Origin: Peribacillus kribbensis DSM 17871
Lineage (GTDB): Bacteria > Bacillota > Bacilli > Bacillales > DSM-1321
Assembly: GCF_000430765.1 (NCBI RefSeq)
Contig: NZ_KE387240.1
Coordinates: 162,119-226,118 of the forward strand
Direction of reading: 5' to 3'
DNA: 64,000 nt
Of the stretch, positions 25,317 to 32,907 are shown in pieces. Under the pieces are notes generated by a model. It worked only from the letters and a program-made list of their open reading frames with translations, was not told the DNA's origin and ran no database searches. Position numbers and translations under genes: made by a program. Positions within the stretch are counted from its first letter, which is position 1, and each line of letters opens with the position of its first letter.

Positions 25317-27566
25317 TTGATTGGTAAAAAATCACTTTCTGAACTAATAGCTGAATTGAGGAAAAATGAAAATATCATTAACTGGCATGAGATTGAACCA
25401 CAGGAAGCAAAAACCAGGCCAATGCCTGCCAGTGTGGATTATAGAATAAAGAGTTCCTTAGAAAAAAGGGGGATTGCGGAATTATACAGTCATCAATATA
25501 CAGCATATGAAACCCTTCAAAAAGGTGAAAACATTGTTGCAGTAACGCCGACCGCTTCAGGTAAAACCCTATGTTATAATCTGCCCGTACTGCAGTCCAT
25601 CACCGAAAATGACGCGAACCGCGCTTTATATATCTTCCCGACAAAGGCCCTGGCCCAAGATCAAAAAAGCGAATTGAATGAAATCATAAACGAAATGGGT
25701 ATAGACATAAAAAGCTATACCTACGACGGGGATACTTCCCCGACTATTCGCCAGGTAGTCAGGAAGGCCGGCCATATTGTCATCACTAACCCTGATATGC
25801 TTCATTCTGCCATACTGCCGCACCATACAAAATGGGTGAGTCTGTTCGAAAATCTAAAGTATGTAGTCATAGACGAATTGCATACATATCGCGGAGTGTT
25901 TGGCAGCCATGTAGCGAATGTAATTAGAAGGCTGAAAAGAATCTGTAAATTTTATGGAAGCAGCCCGATTTTTATATGTACTTCTGCCACAATTGCAAAT
26001 CCTAAAGAATTAGCAGAACAGCTTACAGGAAACCCTATGCGGTTAATTGACGATAACGGGGCACCAAGAGGAAGAAAGCACTTTGTTTTCTATAACCCGC
26101 CGATCGTAAATAAGCCTTTAAATATTAGAAAAAGCGCGACTGTAGAAGTAAATAACCTGGCGAAAGAATTTCTAAAAAATAAAATTCAGACAATCGTATT
26201 CGCTAGAAGCCGGGTAAGGGTTGAAATTATCTTAAGCCATATACAGGAACTGGTGAAAGATAAGATCGGCACAAAGTCCATAAGGGGATATCGCGGAGGC
26301 TATCTTCCGAAGCAGCGGCGCGAAATCGAAAGAGGACTGCGGGAGGGTGAAATTCTAGGAGTTGTAAGCACCAATGCCTTAGAATTAGGCGTCGATATAG
26401 GGCAGCTGCAAGTCTGTGTCATGACCGGCTATCCCGGAAGTGTGGCCAGTACATGGCAGCAGGCAGGACGCGCAGGCAGAAGGCATGGCGAAGCACTTAT
26501 CCTCATGGTCGCCAGTTCTACGCCTATCGATCAGTATATCGTGCAAAATCCGGAATACTTTTTCGATCGGTCGCCGGAATCGGCGAGGATCAATCCGGAA
26601 AACTTGATTATTCTTGTCGATCATTTAAAATGTGCGGCGTATGAATTGCCTTTTAAGGAAAGTGAAGAATTCGGGCCGTTAGACGTAAAAGATATTTTAG
26701 AATTTCTCGTAGAAGAAAAAGTCATTCACCAGAACGGAGAAACGTTTTACTGGGCGAATCAATCTTTTCCAGCCGGAAATATCAGCTTACGGTCAGCATC
26801 CCAGGAAAACGTCGTTATTATCGACCAATCAAATACAGGTGATCATAAAATCATAGGAGAAATGGACCGTTTCAGCGCCATGACCTTATTGCATGATGAA
26901 GCCATATATCTGCATGAAGGAGTGCAGTATCAGGTAGAGAAGCTGGACTGGGACCACAAAAAAGCCTATGTACGGGAAGTAGACGTAGAGTATTATACAG
27001 ATGCAAACCTTGCAGTGCAGCTTAAAGTATTAGAAATAGACAGGACAGAAGCCAGGCAAAAAACGTCTATTAATTATGGCGACGTATCGATCAATATTCT
27101 GCCTTCTATATTTAAGAAAATCAAACTGACCACTTTTGAGAATATAGGGTCAGGGCCGATTTACCTGCCGGAAGAAGAGCTTCATACCAGTGCGGCCTGG
27201 CTGGAATTAAAGGAAATTGACCCAGATCTGGGCGAAAAAACGCTGGAGCAGCTGCTTCTTGGAATTTCAAATGTATTACAGCATGTAGTGCCGGTACATG
27301 TGATGTGTGACCGAAATGATATTCATGTAGTTTCGCAGATTAAGGCCAATCATACCGGCCTCCCGACTATTTTCTTGTACGATCATTATCCTGGCGGTAT
27401 TGGATTAGCCGAAGACGTGTATAAACGCTTCGATCAGGTGAAGGCGGCTGCAAAAAACCTCATTCGAAAATGCCCATGCCATGACGGCTGTCCGTCTTGT
27501 ATCGGAACAGAAATTGAGGGAATCAACGCTAAGCAAAGAAGTATCCAGCTGCTTGATTTATTTTAA
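25317..27566 (+). CDS. mrfA: DNA repair helicase MrfA (YprA)
   Basis: A 749-residue superfamily 2 helicase. Walker A is T77-PTASGKT84, Walker B D186-E-L-H189, and QAGRAGRR marks motif VI. The C-terminal DUF1998-type domain has C719, C721, C725 and C728, the zinc-binding set shown for B. subtilis MrfA. With MrfB it forms a UvrABC-independent repair route for mitomycin C damage in B. subtilis. Start is TTG 25317 with GAGGTG upstream. mrfB follows 37 nt later. Confidence 0.93.
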   Translation: MIGKKSLSELIAELRKNENIINWHEIEPQEAKTRPMPASVDYRIKSSLEKRGIAELYSHQYTAYETLQKGENIVAVTPTASGKTLCYNLPVLQSITENDANRALYIFPTKALAQDQKSELNEIINEMGIDIKSYTYDGDTSPTIRQVVRKAGHIVITNPDMLHSAILPHHTKWVSLFENLKYVVIDELHTYRGVFGSHVANVIRRLKRICKFYGSSPIFICTSATIANPKELAEQLTGNPMRLIDDNGAPRGRKHFVFYNPPIVNKPLNIRKSATVEVNNLAKEFLKNKIQTIVFARSRVRVEIILSHIQELVKDKIGTKSIRGYRGGYLPKQRREIERGLREGEILGVVSTNALELGVDIGQLQVCVMTGYPGSVASTWQQAGRAGRRHGEALILMVASSTPIDQYIVQNPEYFFDRSPESARINPENLIILVDHLKCAAYELPFKESEEFGPLDVKDILEFLVEEKVIHQNGETFYWANQSFPAGNISLRSASQENVVIIDQSNTGDHKIIGEMDRFSAMTLLHDEAIYLHEGVQYQVEKLDWDHKKAYVREVDVEYYTDANLAVQLKVLEIDRTEARQKTSINYGDVSINILPSIFKKIKLTTFENIGSGPIYLPEEELHTSAAWLELKEIDPDLGEKTLEQLLLGISNVLQHVVPVHVMCDRNDIHVVSQIKANHTGLPTIFLYDHYPGGIGLAEDVYKRFDQVKAAAKNLIRKCPCHDGCPSCIGTEIEGINAKQRSIQLLDLF

Positions 27567-27603
27567 GCGGCTGTGAACGGCTGTGCTTTTAGAGGGTGGA
27601 AAG

Positions 27604-28878
27604 ATGTCATTGAAATCCAAGCTCGGCCGGCTTAAAGGCCATATGACGTTAAATACAGAAGCTCCTTCTGAGCCGGTGAATTCCAATCCGGTTCGAGAGA
27701 AAGAGGAGGGGGGGGCATCCATACCCTTTGAGCAGGTTTGGGCGGAACATTCTACCGGGACTTATAAAATGGACGGCCAATTCTGCTTAATCAGGGAAGT
27801 CCATTATCCTGTGGACTACCAGCATGGAATTTACACACTGAAAGAGGCAAGGAAAGCTGTAGAAGAGTGGAATGCTGTAAGTTACACACACCCGCTCTCT
27901 TCGAAAGGGCTGAGAGTAGAAGACATGTTCTTCTTTGACACCGAGACTACCGGCCTCGGAGGAGGAGTGGGCAATACGATATTTTTGCTGGGATATGCTT
28001 TTTTTCATGAAAAAACTGTAACGGTCAGACAGCATATTCTGCCGCAGCCGGGGTTTGAGATCCCTTTATATCAGAGTTTTCTCGAAAAGGTGAATTATCA
28101 TACACTTGTCACATATAACGGGAAGGCATTTGACTGGCCGCAGCTGAAAACCAGGCATACTTTGATCAGAGATCATGTGCCAAGGCTGCCTGATTACGGA
28201 CATTTTGATTTATACCATGCCTCGAGAAGGTTATGGAAAGATGATATGGATAAAGTGAAATTAGTCAATGTCGAAAAAAATATATTAGGTATTGAAAGGA
28301 AGGATGACGTCCCAGGTTTTCTGGCCCCTTATATCTTTTTTGATTTTGTGGAAAGAAAGGACCCTGAGGGACTTCTGGGGATCATCCGGCATAATGAACT
28401 GGATGTTCTGACTCTTATCACCTTATATGCCCATTTATCAAAGCAGCTGCTCCAAAAGGAAACGACTGGCAAGTCCCTTGAGGTTGCACGGTGGTATATG
28501 GGGCTGGGGGAAAAAGAAAAGGCTGTCCGGACCTACGAAAGAGTACTTGCAGGAAATAATGCAGAAGAACGAATGGCGGCCGCCCATGCTCTAGCTTTTC
28601 AGTGGAAGAGAGAGAAACAATTCGGAAAGGCGGTTAATGCATGGCTGGAGGTTTCAAAAAAAGGGAAGGCCGAGCAAAGAATTGAAGCTTTGATCGAGCT
28701 CTCCAAGATATATGAGCATCAAGAAAAAGAATATTCGAAGGCAAGGGAATGTGCAGATTCTGCGCTTGGTATATTGTCTGGCCTTGGGAATTCCAAAAAA
28801 AGAGAGACCATGGAACTAGATTTACTGCACAGACTGAAGAGGCTGGATAAAAAGCTTAAAACCGGGGGATGGAATTAG
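27604..28878 (+). CDS. mrfB: DNA repair exonuclease MrfB (YprB)
   Basis: A 424-residue protein. The first 270 residues form a DEDDh-type exonuclease (D112-T-E114 in FFDTETTG, and later HNELDVL); the C-terminal third is helical and TPR-like. In B. subtilis it acts with MrfA on mitomycin lesions. I chose ATG 27604, which has GAGGGTGG 6-8 nt upstream, over the frame start at 27583. Similarity to B. subtilis YprB runs the full length. Confidence 0.93.
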   Translation: MSLKSKLGRLKGHMTLNTEAPSEPVNSNPVREKEEGGASIPFEQVWAEHSTGTYKMDGQFCLIREVHYPVDYQHGIYTLKEARKAVEEWNAVSYTHPLSSKGLRVEDMFFFDTETTGLGGGVGNTIFLLGYAFFHEKTVTVRQHILPQPGFEIPLYQSFLEKVNYHTLVTYNGKAFDWPQLKTRHTLIRDHVPRLPDYGHFDLYHASRRLWKDDMDKVKLVNVEKNILGIERKDDVPGFLAPYIFFDFVERKDPEGLLGIIRHNELDVLTLITLYAHLSKQLLQKETTGKSLEVARWYMGLGEKEKAVRTYERVLAGNNAEERMAAAHALAFQWKREKQFGKAVNAWLEVSKKGKAEQRIEALIELSKIYEHQEKEYSKARECADSALGILSGLGNSKKRETMELDLLHRLKRLDKKLKTGGWN

Positions 28879-28998
28879 CGGATATTACCAGTGGAAAAGC
28901 CGGCAAAATTTTTAAAAATATATTGTAGGGTCCTGCACGGTTTGTGTAAAATTAATACGGGAATTTCTTATTACAGAAGAGTGAGGAACGTTAAAACT

Positions 28999-29097
28999 AT
29001 GTATAAAGCCGTTTTGTTTTTGTTTTTTCTCGTCGTATGCCTGACCGCATTTGTCTTTACAACTCTTAAGGGCAGCTTCTATACCTTTTTGTTATAA
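28999..29097 (+). CDS. Possible 32-residue single-pass membrane peptide
   Basis: A short ORF beginning MYKAVLFLFFLVVCL. Almost all of residues 4-20 are hydrophobic, as in a single transmembrane segment. GAGGAA lies about 11 nt upstream. No homologue is known to me. It could be chance, since the same frame stays open from 28891. Confidence 0.35.
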   Translation: MYKAVLFLFFLVVCLTAFVFTTLKGSFYTFLL

Positions 29098-29184
29098 GAT
29101 GGGGCTTTTAACCAGTACAACAATCTCCCGGCCGTCATACTCTGATAATGTAAGATCAGTAATGACGAAAGGGGAAGCTTTCTT

Positions 29185-29733
29185 ATGGAGAAAAAATATT
29201 ACACGCCCCAGGTAAGTCCAGCAGCTACCGGACCAATGGGGCCAATGGGACCAGCGGGGCCAATGGGACCAGCAGGGCCAATGGGACCAGCAGGCCAGAT
29301 GGGACCAGCAGGCCAGATGGGACCAATGGGGCAAATGGGACCAATGGGGCCAGCAGGACAAATGGGGCCAGCAGGACAAATGGGTCCAATGGGACCTATG
29401 GGACCAATGGGGCCACAAGGACCAATGGGGCCTCCAGGACCTCCAACACAGGTAGCTCCGGCAGCAATAGGACCGACTACTGTGGCACCTCCGCAAATTA
29501 GCCCTACGGTGCAAAATGTACAGGAAAATGTGATCAATCATATCGTGCCGCATATTCATCCAACCAACACTACTATTGTGAATACTCATGTCTTTAAACA
29601 TAAACATTTTTTTCCTCATACAGCGAATGTAGTCAACCAATGTGTGAATCAGGAATTTATCTGCGATGGACCGCCTCCTTGCCCGCCGCCATGTCCACCG
29701 CCATGTCCGCCTCGTCCAGGATGCTGGTTTTAA
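29185..29733 (+). CDS. Collagen-like/CotD fusion spore coat protein
   Basis: A 182-residue protein in three parts. Residues 16-87 are 24 uninterrupted Gly-X-Y triplets, mostly GPM, GPA and GQM, expected to form a collagen-like triple helix. After a Pro/Ala/Thr-rich linker, about residues 113-150 carry [15 protein letters not shown] and HKHFFPHT, closely resembling the His-rich core of B. subtilis CotD. The last 20 residues are Pro/Cys repeats (PPCPPPC) that could crosslink. In B. subtilis cotD lies beside yprB, so this is positionally cotD with a collagen stalk added. AAAGGGGAAGC precedes the ATG. Probably a coat or surface filament protein. Confidence 0.85.
   Translation: MEKKYYTPQVSPAATGPMGPMGPAGPMGPAGPMGPAGQMGPAGQMGPMGQMGPMGPAGQMGPAGQMGPMGPMGPMGPQGPMGPPGPPTQVAPAAIGPTTVAPPQISPTVQNVQENVINHIVPHIHPTNTTIVNTHVFKHKHFFPHTANVVNQCVNQEFICDGPPPCPPPCPPPCPPRPGCWF
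29230..29445 (+). repeat. Gly-X-Y coding repeat of the coat protein
   Basis: Near-tandem 9-base and 18-base units of the type GGACCAATG/GGGCCAGCA encode the 24 collagen triplets. Length is likely to vary between strains by recombination. Confidence 0.9.
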
Positions 29734-29739
29734 AAGAAT

Positions 29740-29765
29740 TAAGGGCTTAGGCCCTTAGTTTTTTA
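29740..29765 (+). terminator. Intrinsic terminator of the coat protein gene
   Basis: TAAGGGC and GCCCTTA pair around TTAG, followed by TTTTTT. Confidence 0.8.
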
Positions 29766-29800
29766 TTTAGGAAAATTATTAACCGGGATGTGGTCACAGT

Positions 29801-30355
29801 TTGATAAAAAAAGTATATATTACCGGGTATAAAGCATTCGAATTGGGGATATTTAAAAAGGAGCACGAAGGTGTAAAATACATAAAAAAAGCCCTTGTAA
29901 GCCGGTTAGTTCCCCTAATAGAGGAAGGGCTGGAATGGGTGCTGATTTCTGGCCAGCTTGGTGTCGAGCTTTGGGCGGCCGAAGCGGTGTATGGACTTCA
30001 AGAAGAGTACCCGGACTTGAAGACTGCCGTGTTAACTCCATACTTGAATCAGGAAGCCAATTGGAATGATGCAAACAAGGAATATTATGAAGAAGTTTTG
30101 GCGCAGGCGGATTTTATTGACTCTATTTCACGAAAAGAATATGAGGGACCCGCGCAGTTAAGGGCAAAAAATGCTTTTTTAATCATGAAAAGCGATGCGA
30201 TGGTCATTTTATTTGATGAAGAAAAAGATGGAACTCCAATGTATGTGTATCAGGATGCCAGGACTTACGCAGCTTCACATCACTATCCGATCATTCAAAT
30301 AACCTTTGATGACCTGCAGCAGATCGCTGAAGAAGAACAATGGGAAAATCAATAA
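29801..30355 (+). CDS. ypsA: YpsA (SLOG-fold, DUF1273)
   Basis: A 184-residue Rossmann-like SLOG-family protein, thought to bind a nucleotide or nucleotide-like ligand; in B. subtilis YpsA influences cell division together with GpsB and gives oxidative-stress protection. Visible signs are YITGYKAFELGIF at the N-terminus and the GLEWVLISGQLGVELWAAE block near residue 47. Start is TTG 29801, with only a weak GGGATG upstream. gpsB follows after 92 nt, the B. subtilis order. Confidence 0.88.
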   Translation: MIKKVYITGYKAFELGIFKKEHEGVKYIKKALVSRLVPLIEEGLEWVLISGQLGVELWAAEAVYGLQEEYPDLKTAVLTPYLNQEANWNDANKEYYEEVLAQADFIDSISRKEYEGPAQLRAKNAFLIMKSDAMVILFDEEKDGTPMYVYQDARTYAASHHYPIIQITFDDLQQIAEEEQWENQ

Positions 30356-30447
30356 AATTGTTTTCATGATTTAAATTGACAAACCGTAATATTTTTGAAA
30401 AAATATAAGAAAATTTATGCTCCGTGAAAGTTCTGAGGTGAAATCTT

Positions 30448-30765
30448 ATGCTATCAGATAAGATCAAATTAACAGCAAAAGATATTTTGGAAAAAGATTT
30501 TAAAACGGCCATGCGCGGTTATAAACCGGAAGAGGTGGATCAGTTTTTAGATCTTATTATAAAGGATTATGAAATCTTCCATCAGGAGATTGAAGAATTG
30601 CGGCAGGAAAACCTAAGGCTGAAAAAACTGTCAGAGGACTCTTCCAGAAGGACGCCTGCATCTTCGGCAGCAGCAGCTCCGGGACCGGGTACCACAAATT
30701 TTGATATCTTAAAGAGGCTATCGAACCTTGAGAAACATGTTTTTGGCAATAAATTATTTGATTGA
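30448..30765 (+). CDS. gpsB: Cell cycle protein GpsB
   Basis: A 105-residue paralogue of DivIVA that coordinates PBP1 and the divisome. The N-terminal [12 protein letters not shown] membrane-binding motif and [13 protein letters not shown] are diagnostic; a coiled coil (about 38-62), an Ala/Pro-rich linker and a C-terminal [12 protein letters not shown] helix follow. Its partner PonA is also encoded in this window. GAGGTG precedes the start. Confidence 0.95.
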   Translation: MLSDKIKLTAKDILEKDFKTAMRGYKPEEVDQFLDLIIKDYEIFHQEIEELRQENLRLKKLSEDSSRRTPASSAAAAPGPGTTNFDILKRLSNLEKHVFGNKLFD

Positions 30766-30788
30766 GGCTTGGTAAGCATTATTTACCA

Positions 30789-30817
30789 TTGCAGATAGGG
30801 ACAAATACGTATATAAT
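30789..30817 (+). promoter_or_regulatory. Sigma-A promoter of rnpB
   Basis: TTGCAG at 30789-30794, a 17-nt spacer and TATAAT at 30812-30817. Transcription should start about 30824, a few bases before the conserved RNase P RNA 5' helix. Confidence 0.8.
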
Positions 30818-30827
30818 AACTATTGTC

Positions 30828-31237
30828 ATGTTTGATGACGTTCGGGTAATCGCTGCAGCGGCTTCTGCCATGCTGTAGAGGAAAGTCCATGCTCGCACAG
30901 GCTGCGATGCCTGTAGTGTTCGTGCCTAGTGAAGTCATAAGCTAGGGCAGCCTGAAATGGCTGACGGCTGGGAAAGCACCTAAGTCCGCTGGATATGGTG
31001 CCGGTACCTATAAAAGTGCCACAGTGACGTAGCCTCTCCAGAAATGGAGAGGGTGGAACGAGGGTAAACCCCACGAGCGAGAAACCCAAATTTAGGTAGG
31101 GGAACTTTCTCAATGGAAATGAACAGAGAGAAGGACGGCCATTATTTGGCCGTAGATAGATGATTACCGCCCTGGTACGAGACTACGGTCGCTATAGTAC
31201 CTAGGAACAAAACATGGCTTACAGAACGTTATCATAC
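30828..31237 (+). ncRNA. rnpB: RNase P RNA, type B
   Basis: The catalytic RNA of RNase P, which matures tRNA 5' ends. Conserved blocks line up with B. subtilis rnpB: ACGTTCGGGTAATCGCTGC at the 5' end, GAGGAAAGTCCATGCTCGCAC, TAGTGTTCGTGCCTAG, GAAACCCAAATTT, GGGGAAC, AGATAGATGATTACCGCC and ACAAAACATGGCTTACAGAACGT at the 3' end. ACGTTC and GAACGT form P1. The order gpsB-rnpB-rlmL is that of B. subtilis. Ends are estimated from this alignment. Confidence 0.96.
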
Positions 31238-31266
31238 TGCATGCAATCATTAAATAAAAAATTTAA

Positions 31267-31299
31267 CAAAAGCTCTCCTTTCTTTGGGAGGGCTTTTTT
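31267..31299 (+). terminator. Intrinsic terminator of rnpB
   Basis: AAAGC-TCTCC and GGGAG-GGCTTT pair around TTTCTTT, then a T run. Confidence 0.8.
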
Positions 31300-31423
31300 A
31301 AACTGCGGTATACTTAATCATTTTTGAATCAAGAATGAGTTCTTTGTTAGTTTTCTTGCTTCTACATATATTATAGATATTAAAATTTCTAACTACCGCA
31401 AGTATTGTTTAGGATGGTGAAAA

Positions 31424-32566
31424 ATGAGCAAGTATAAGCTAGCCGCAACGGCAGCCATGGGAATCGAATCCCTTGTGGCATCCGAAATCCGGGATCTTGG
31501 CTATGATTGTGAAGTGGAGAATGGCCGGGTTGTTTTCTGGGGAGATGAAAGGGCGATAGCCAGGACGAATCTCTGGCTCCGTACGGCGGATCGAGTAAAA
31601 ATCATTGTTGGAGAATTCAAGGCCACAACTTTCGACCAATTATTTGAAAATACCAAGTCACTGAACTGGGCTGATTATCTTCCAGAGGATGCAGAATTCC
31701 CGGTATCGGGAAAATCTGTGAAATCTACTCTATTCAGTGTATCTGACTGCCAGGCCATCGTCAAAAAAGCCATCGTAGAAAAATTGCGCTCAAATTATAA
31801 AAAAGTGTCCTGGTTTGAGGAAAATGGCCCGCTGTTCAAGATTGAGGTGTCCATGCTTAAAGACATTGCGACCATTACCATTGACACTAGCGGTGCCGGC
31901 CTCCATAAAAGAGGCTACAGAACAGGACAAGGGGAAGCACCTTTAAAGGAAACCCTGGCTGCCTCGCTGATTAAGCTCACGAATTGGACCCCCGATCGGC
32001 CGTTTATTGATCCATTCTGCGGTTCAGGAACGATTCCTATTGAAGCGGCCATGATTGGACAGAATATTGCCCCAGGGTTCAACCGGGAATTCGTTTCTGA
32101 ATCCTGGGGGTGGATCTCAGGGGATATTTGGGACTACGTGAGAAACGAAGCGGAAGAATTGGCTAAATATGATGAGCCGCTTGATATTTCAGGCTTTGAT
32201 ATTGATCATAAAATGATAGAAATTGCCAAATCGAACAGTATGGAAGCAGGATTTGGGGAAATGCTGAATTTCAAGCAGATGCAGGTCCGGGATATCACCT
32301 CTAAAAAGGAATATGGCGTGATTGTAGGAAATCCTCCATATGGAGAGAGGCTTGGAGATAAGCCTATGGTTGAAAAAATGTACCGTGAAATGGGCCAGGC
32401 TCTCAGCGGATTGGATACTTGGTCGTTTTACCTCATTACCTCACACCCTGATTTCGAAAAGTATTTTGGGAGGCAGGCCACCAAGAAAAGAAAGCTTTTC
32501 AACGGATTTATCCGTACAGATTATTATCAATATTTTGGTCCGCGTCCTCCAAGGAAAAAGGAATAA
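31424..32566 (+). CDS. rlmL: 23S rRNA guanine-N2 methyltransferase, RlmL-type (YpsC)
   Basis: A 380-residue class I SAM methyltransferase with an N-terminal THUMP RNA-binding domain (about 45-160) and a C-terminal UPF0020-type catalytic domain with FIDPFCGSGTIPIEA (SAM loop) and N303-P-P-Y306. By family it methylates a guanine N2 of 23S rRNA. It is shorter than E. coli RlmKL because it lacks the second methyltransferase domain, as usual in Bacillus. Confidence 0.92.
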   Translation: MSKYKLAATAAMGIESLVASEIRDLGYDCEVENGRVVFWGDERAIARTNLWLRTADRVKIIVGEFKATTFDQLFENTKSLNWADYLPEDAEFPVSGKSVKSTLFSVSDCQAIVKKAIVEKLRSNYKKVSWFEENGPLFKIEVSMLKDIATITIDTSGAGLHKRGYRTGQGEAPLKETLAASLIKLTNWTPDRPFIDPFCGSGTIPIEAAMIGQNIAPGFNREFVSESWGWISGDIWDYVRNEAEELAKYDEPLDISGFDIDHKMIEIAKSNSMEAGFGEMLNFKQMQVRDITSKKEYGVIVGNPPYGERLGDKPMVEKMYREMGQALSGLDTWSFYLITSHPDFEKYFGRQATKKRKLFNGFIRTDYYQYFGPRPPRKKE

Positions 32567-32570
32567 GACT

Positions 32571-32623
32571 GGCCCCTCCTGCATAGAATGAGAATATCGT
32601 TCATTTTATCCGGAGGAGGGTCC
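32571..32623 (+). promoter_or_regulatory. Hairpin that would mask the RBS of the 32628 ORF
   Basis: CCCTCCT at 32574-32580 is the exact complement of AGGAGGG at 32614-32620, which is the ribosome binding site of the following GTG ORF. An inner AATGA (32587-32591) pairs with TCATT (32601-32605), and outer GG pairs with CC. The structure is not followed by a T run, so it is not a terminator. Confidence 0.55.
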
Positions 32624-32627
32624 GCGA

Positions 32628-32795
32628 GTGCGTGAACCTTGTGTTGACTTTACATTAATCACCAAAGCTATTCTGTCAGCATATGAACAGCTTAAGCAAG
32701 AGGGAATGACCAATGGCAGAAGCATGGAAGAGATTATGGATGCACAGAAAAATTTGAATCAGGCATTGACACATCACCTGCAATTATACATGTAG
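32628..32795 (+). CDS. Small protein of 55 residues, unknown
   Basis: Starts GTG 32628 and begins MREPCVDFTLITKAILSAY; the rest is amphipathic helix rich in Gln, Met and Asn, ending HHLQLYM. GGAGGAGGG ends 7 nt before the start. A perfect terminator follows 40 nt after the stop, which supports a real transcription unit. I do not recognise the family. The RBS is inside a possible hairpin. Confidence 0.65.
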   Translation: MREPCVDFTLITKAILSAYEQLKQEGMTNGRSMEEIMDAQKNLNQALTHHLQLYM

Positions 32796-32835
32796 TTCCT
32801 GCATTTTATGCTTCTGACCAAAAAAGGCAAATAGA

Positions 32836-32864
32836 AAAAAGTGCGCTCAGGGCGCATTTTTTTC
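32836..32864 (+). terminator. Intrinsic terminator before ypvA
   Basis: AAAAAAGTGCGC and GCGCATTTTTTT pair around TCAGG. Confidence 0.85.
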
Positions 32865-32907
32865 TTTGCCCTTTTAAGAATCGGACGATAGGAAAAGGAG
32901 AAAACCA

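Noticed and set aside
29092-29640. Minus-strand ORFs rich in HWSHW or GPIGPI repeats
   Set aside because: Antisense shadows of the collagen-coding repeat at 29230-29445.
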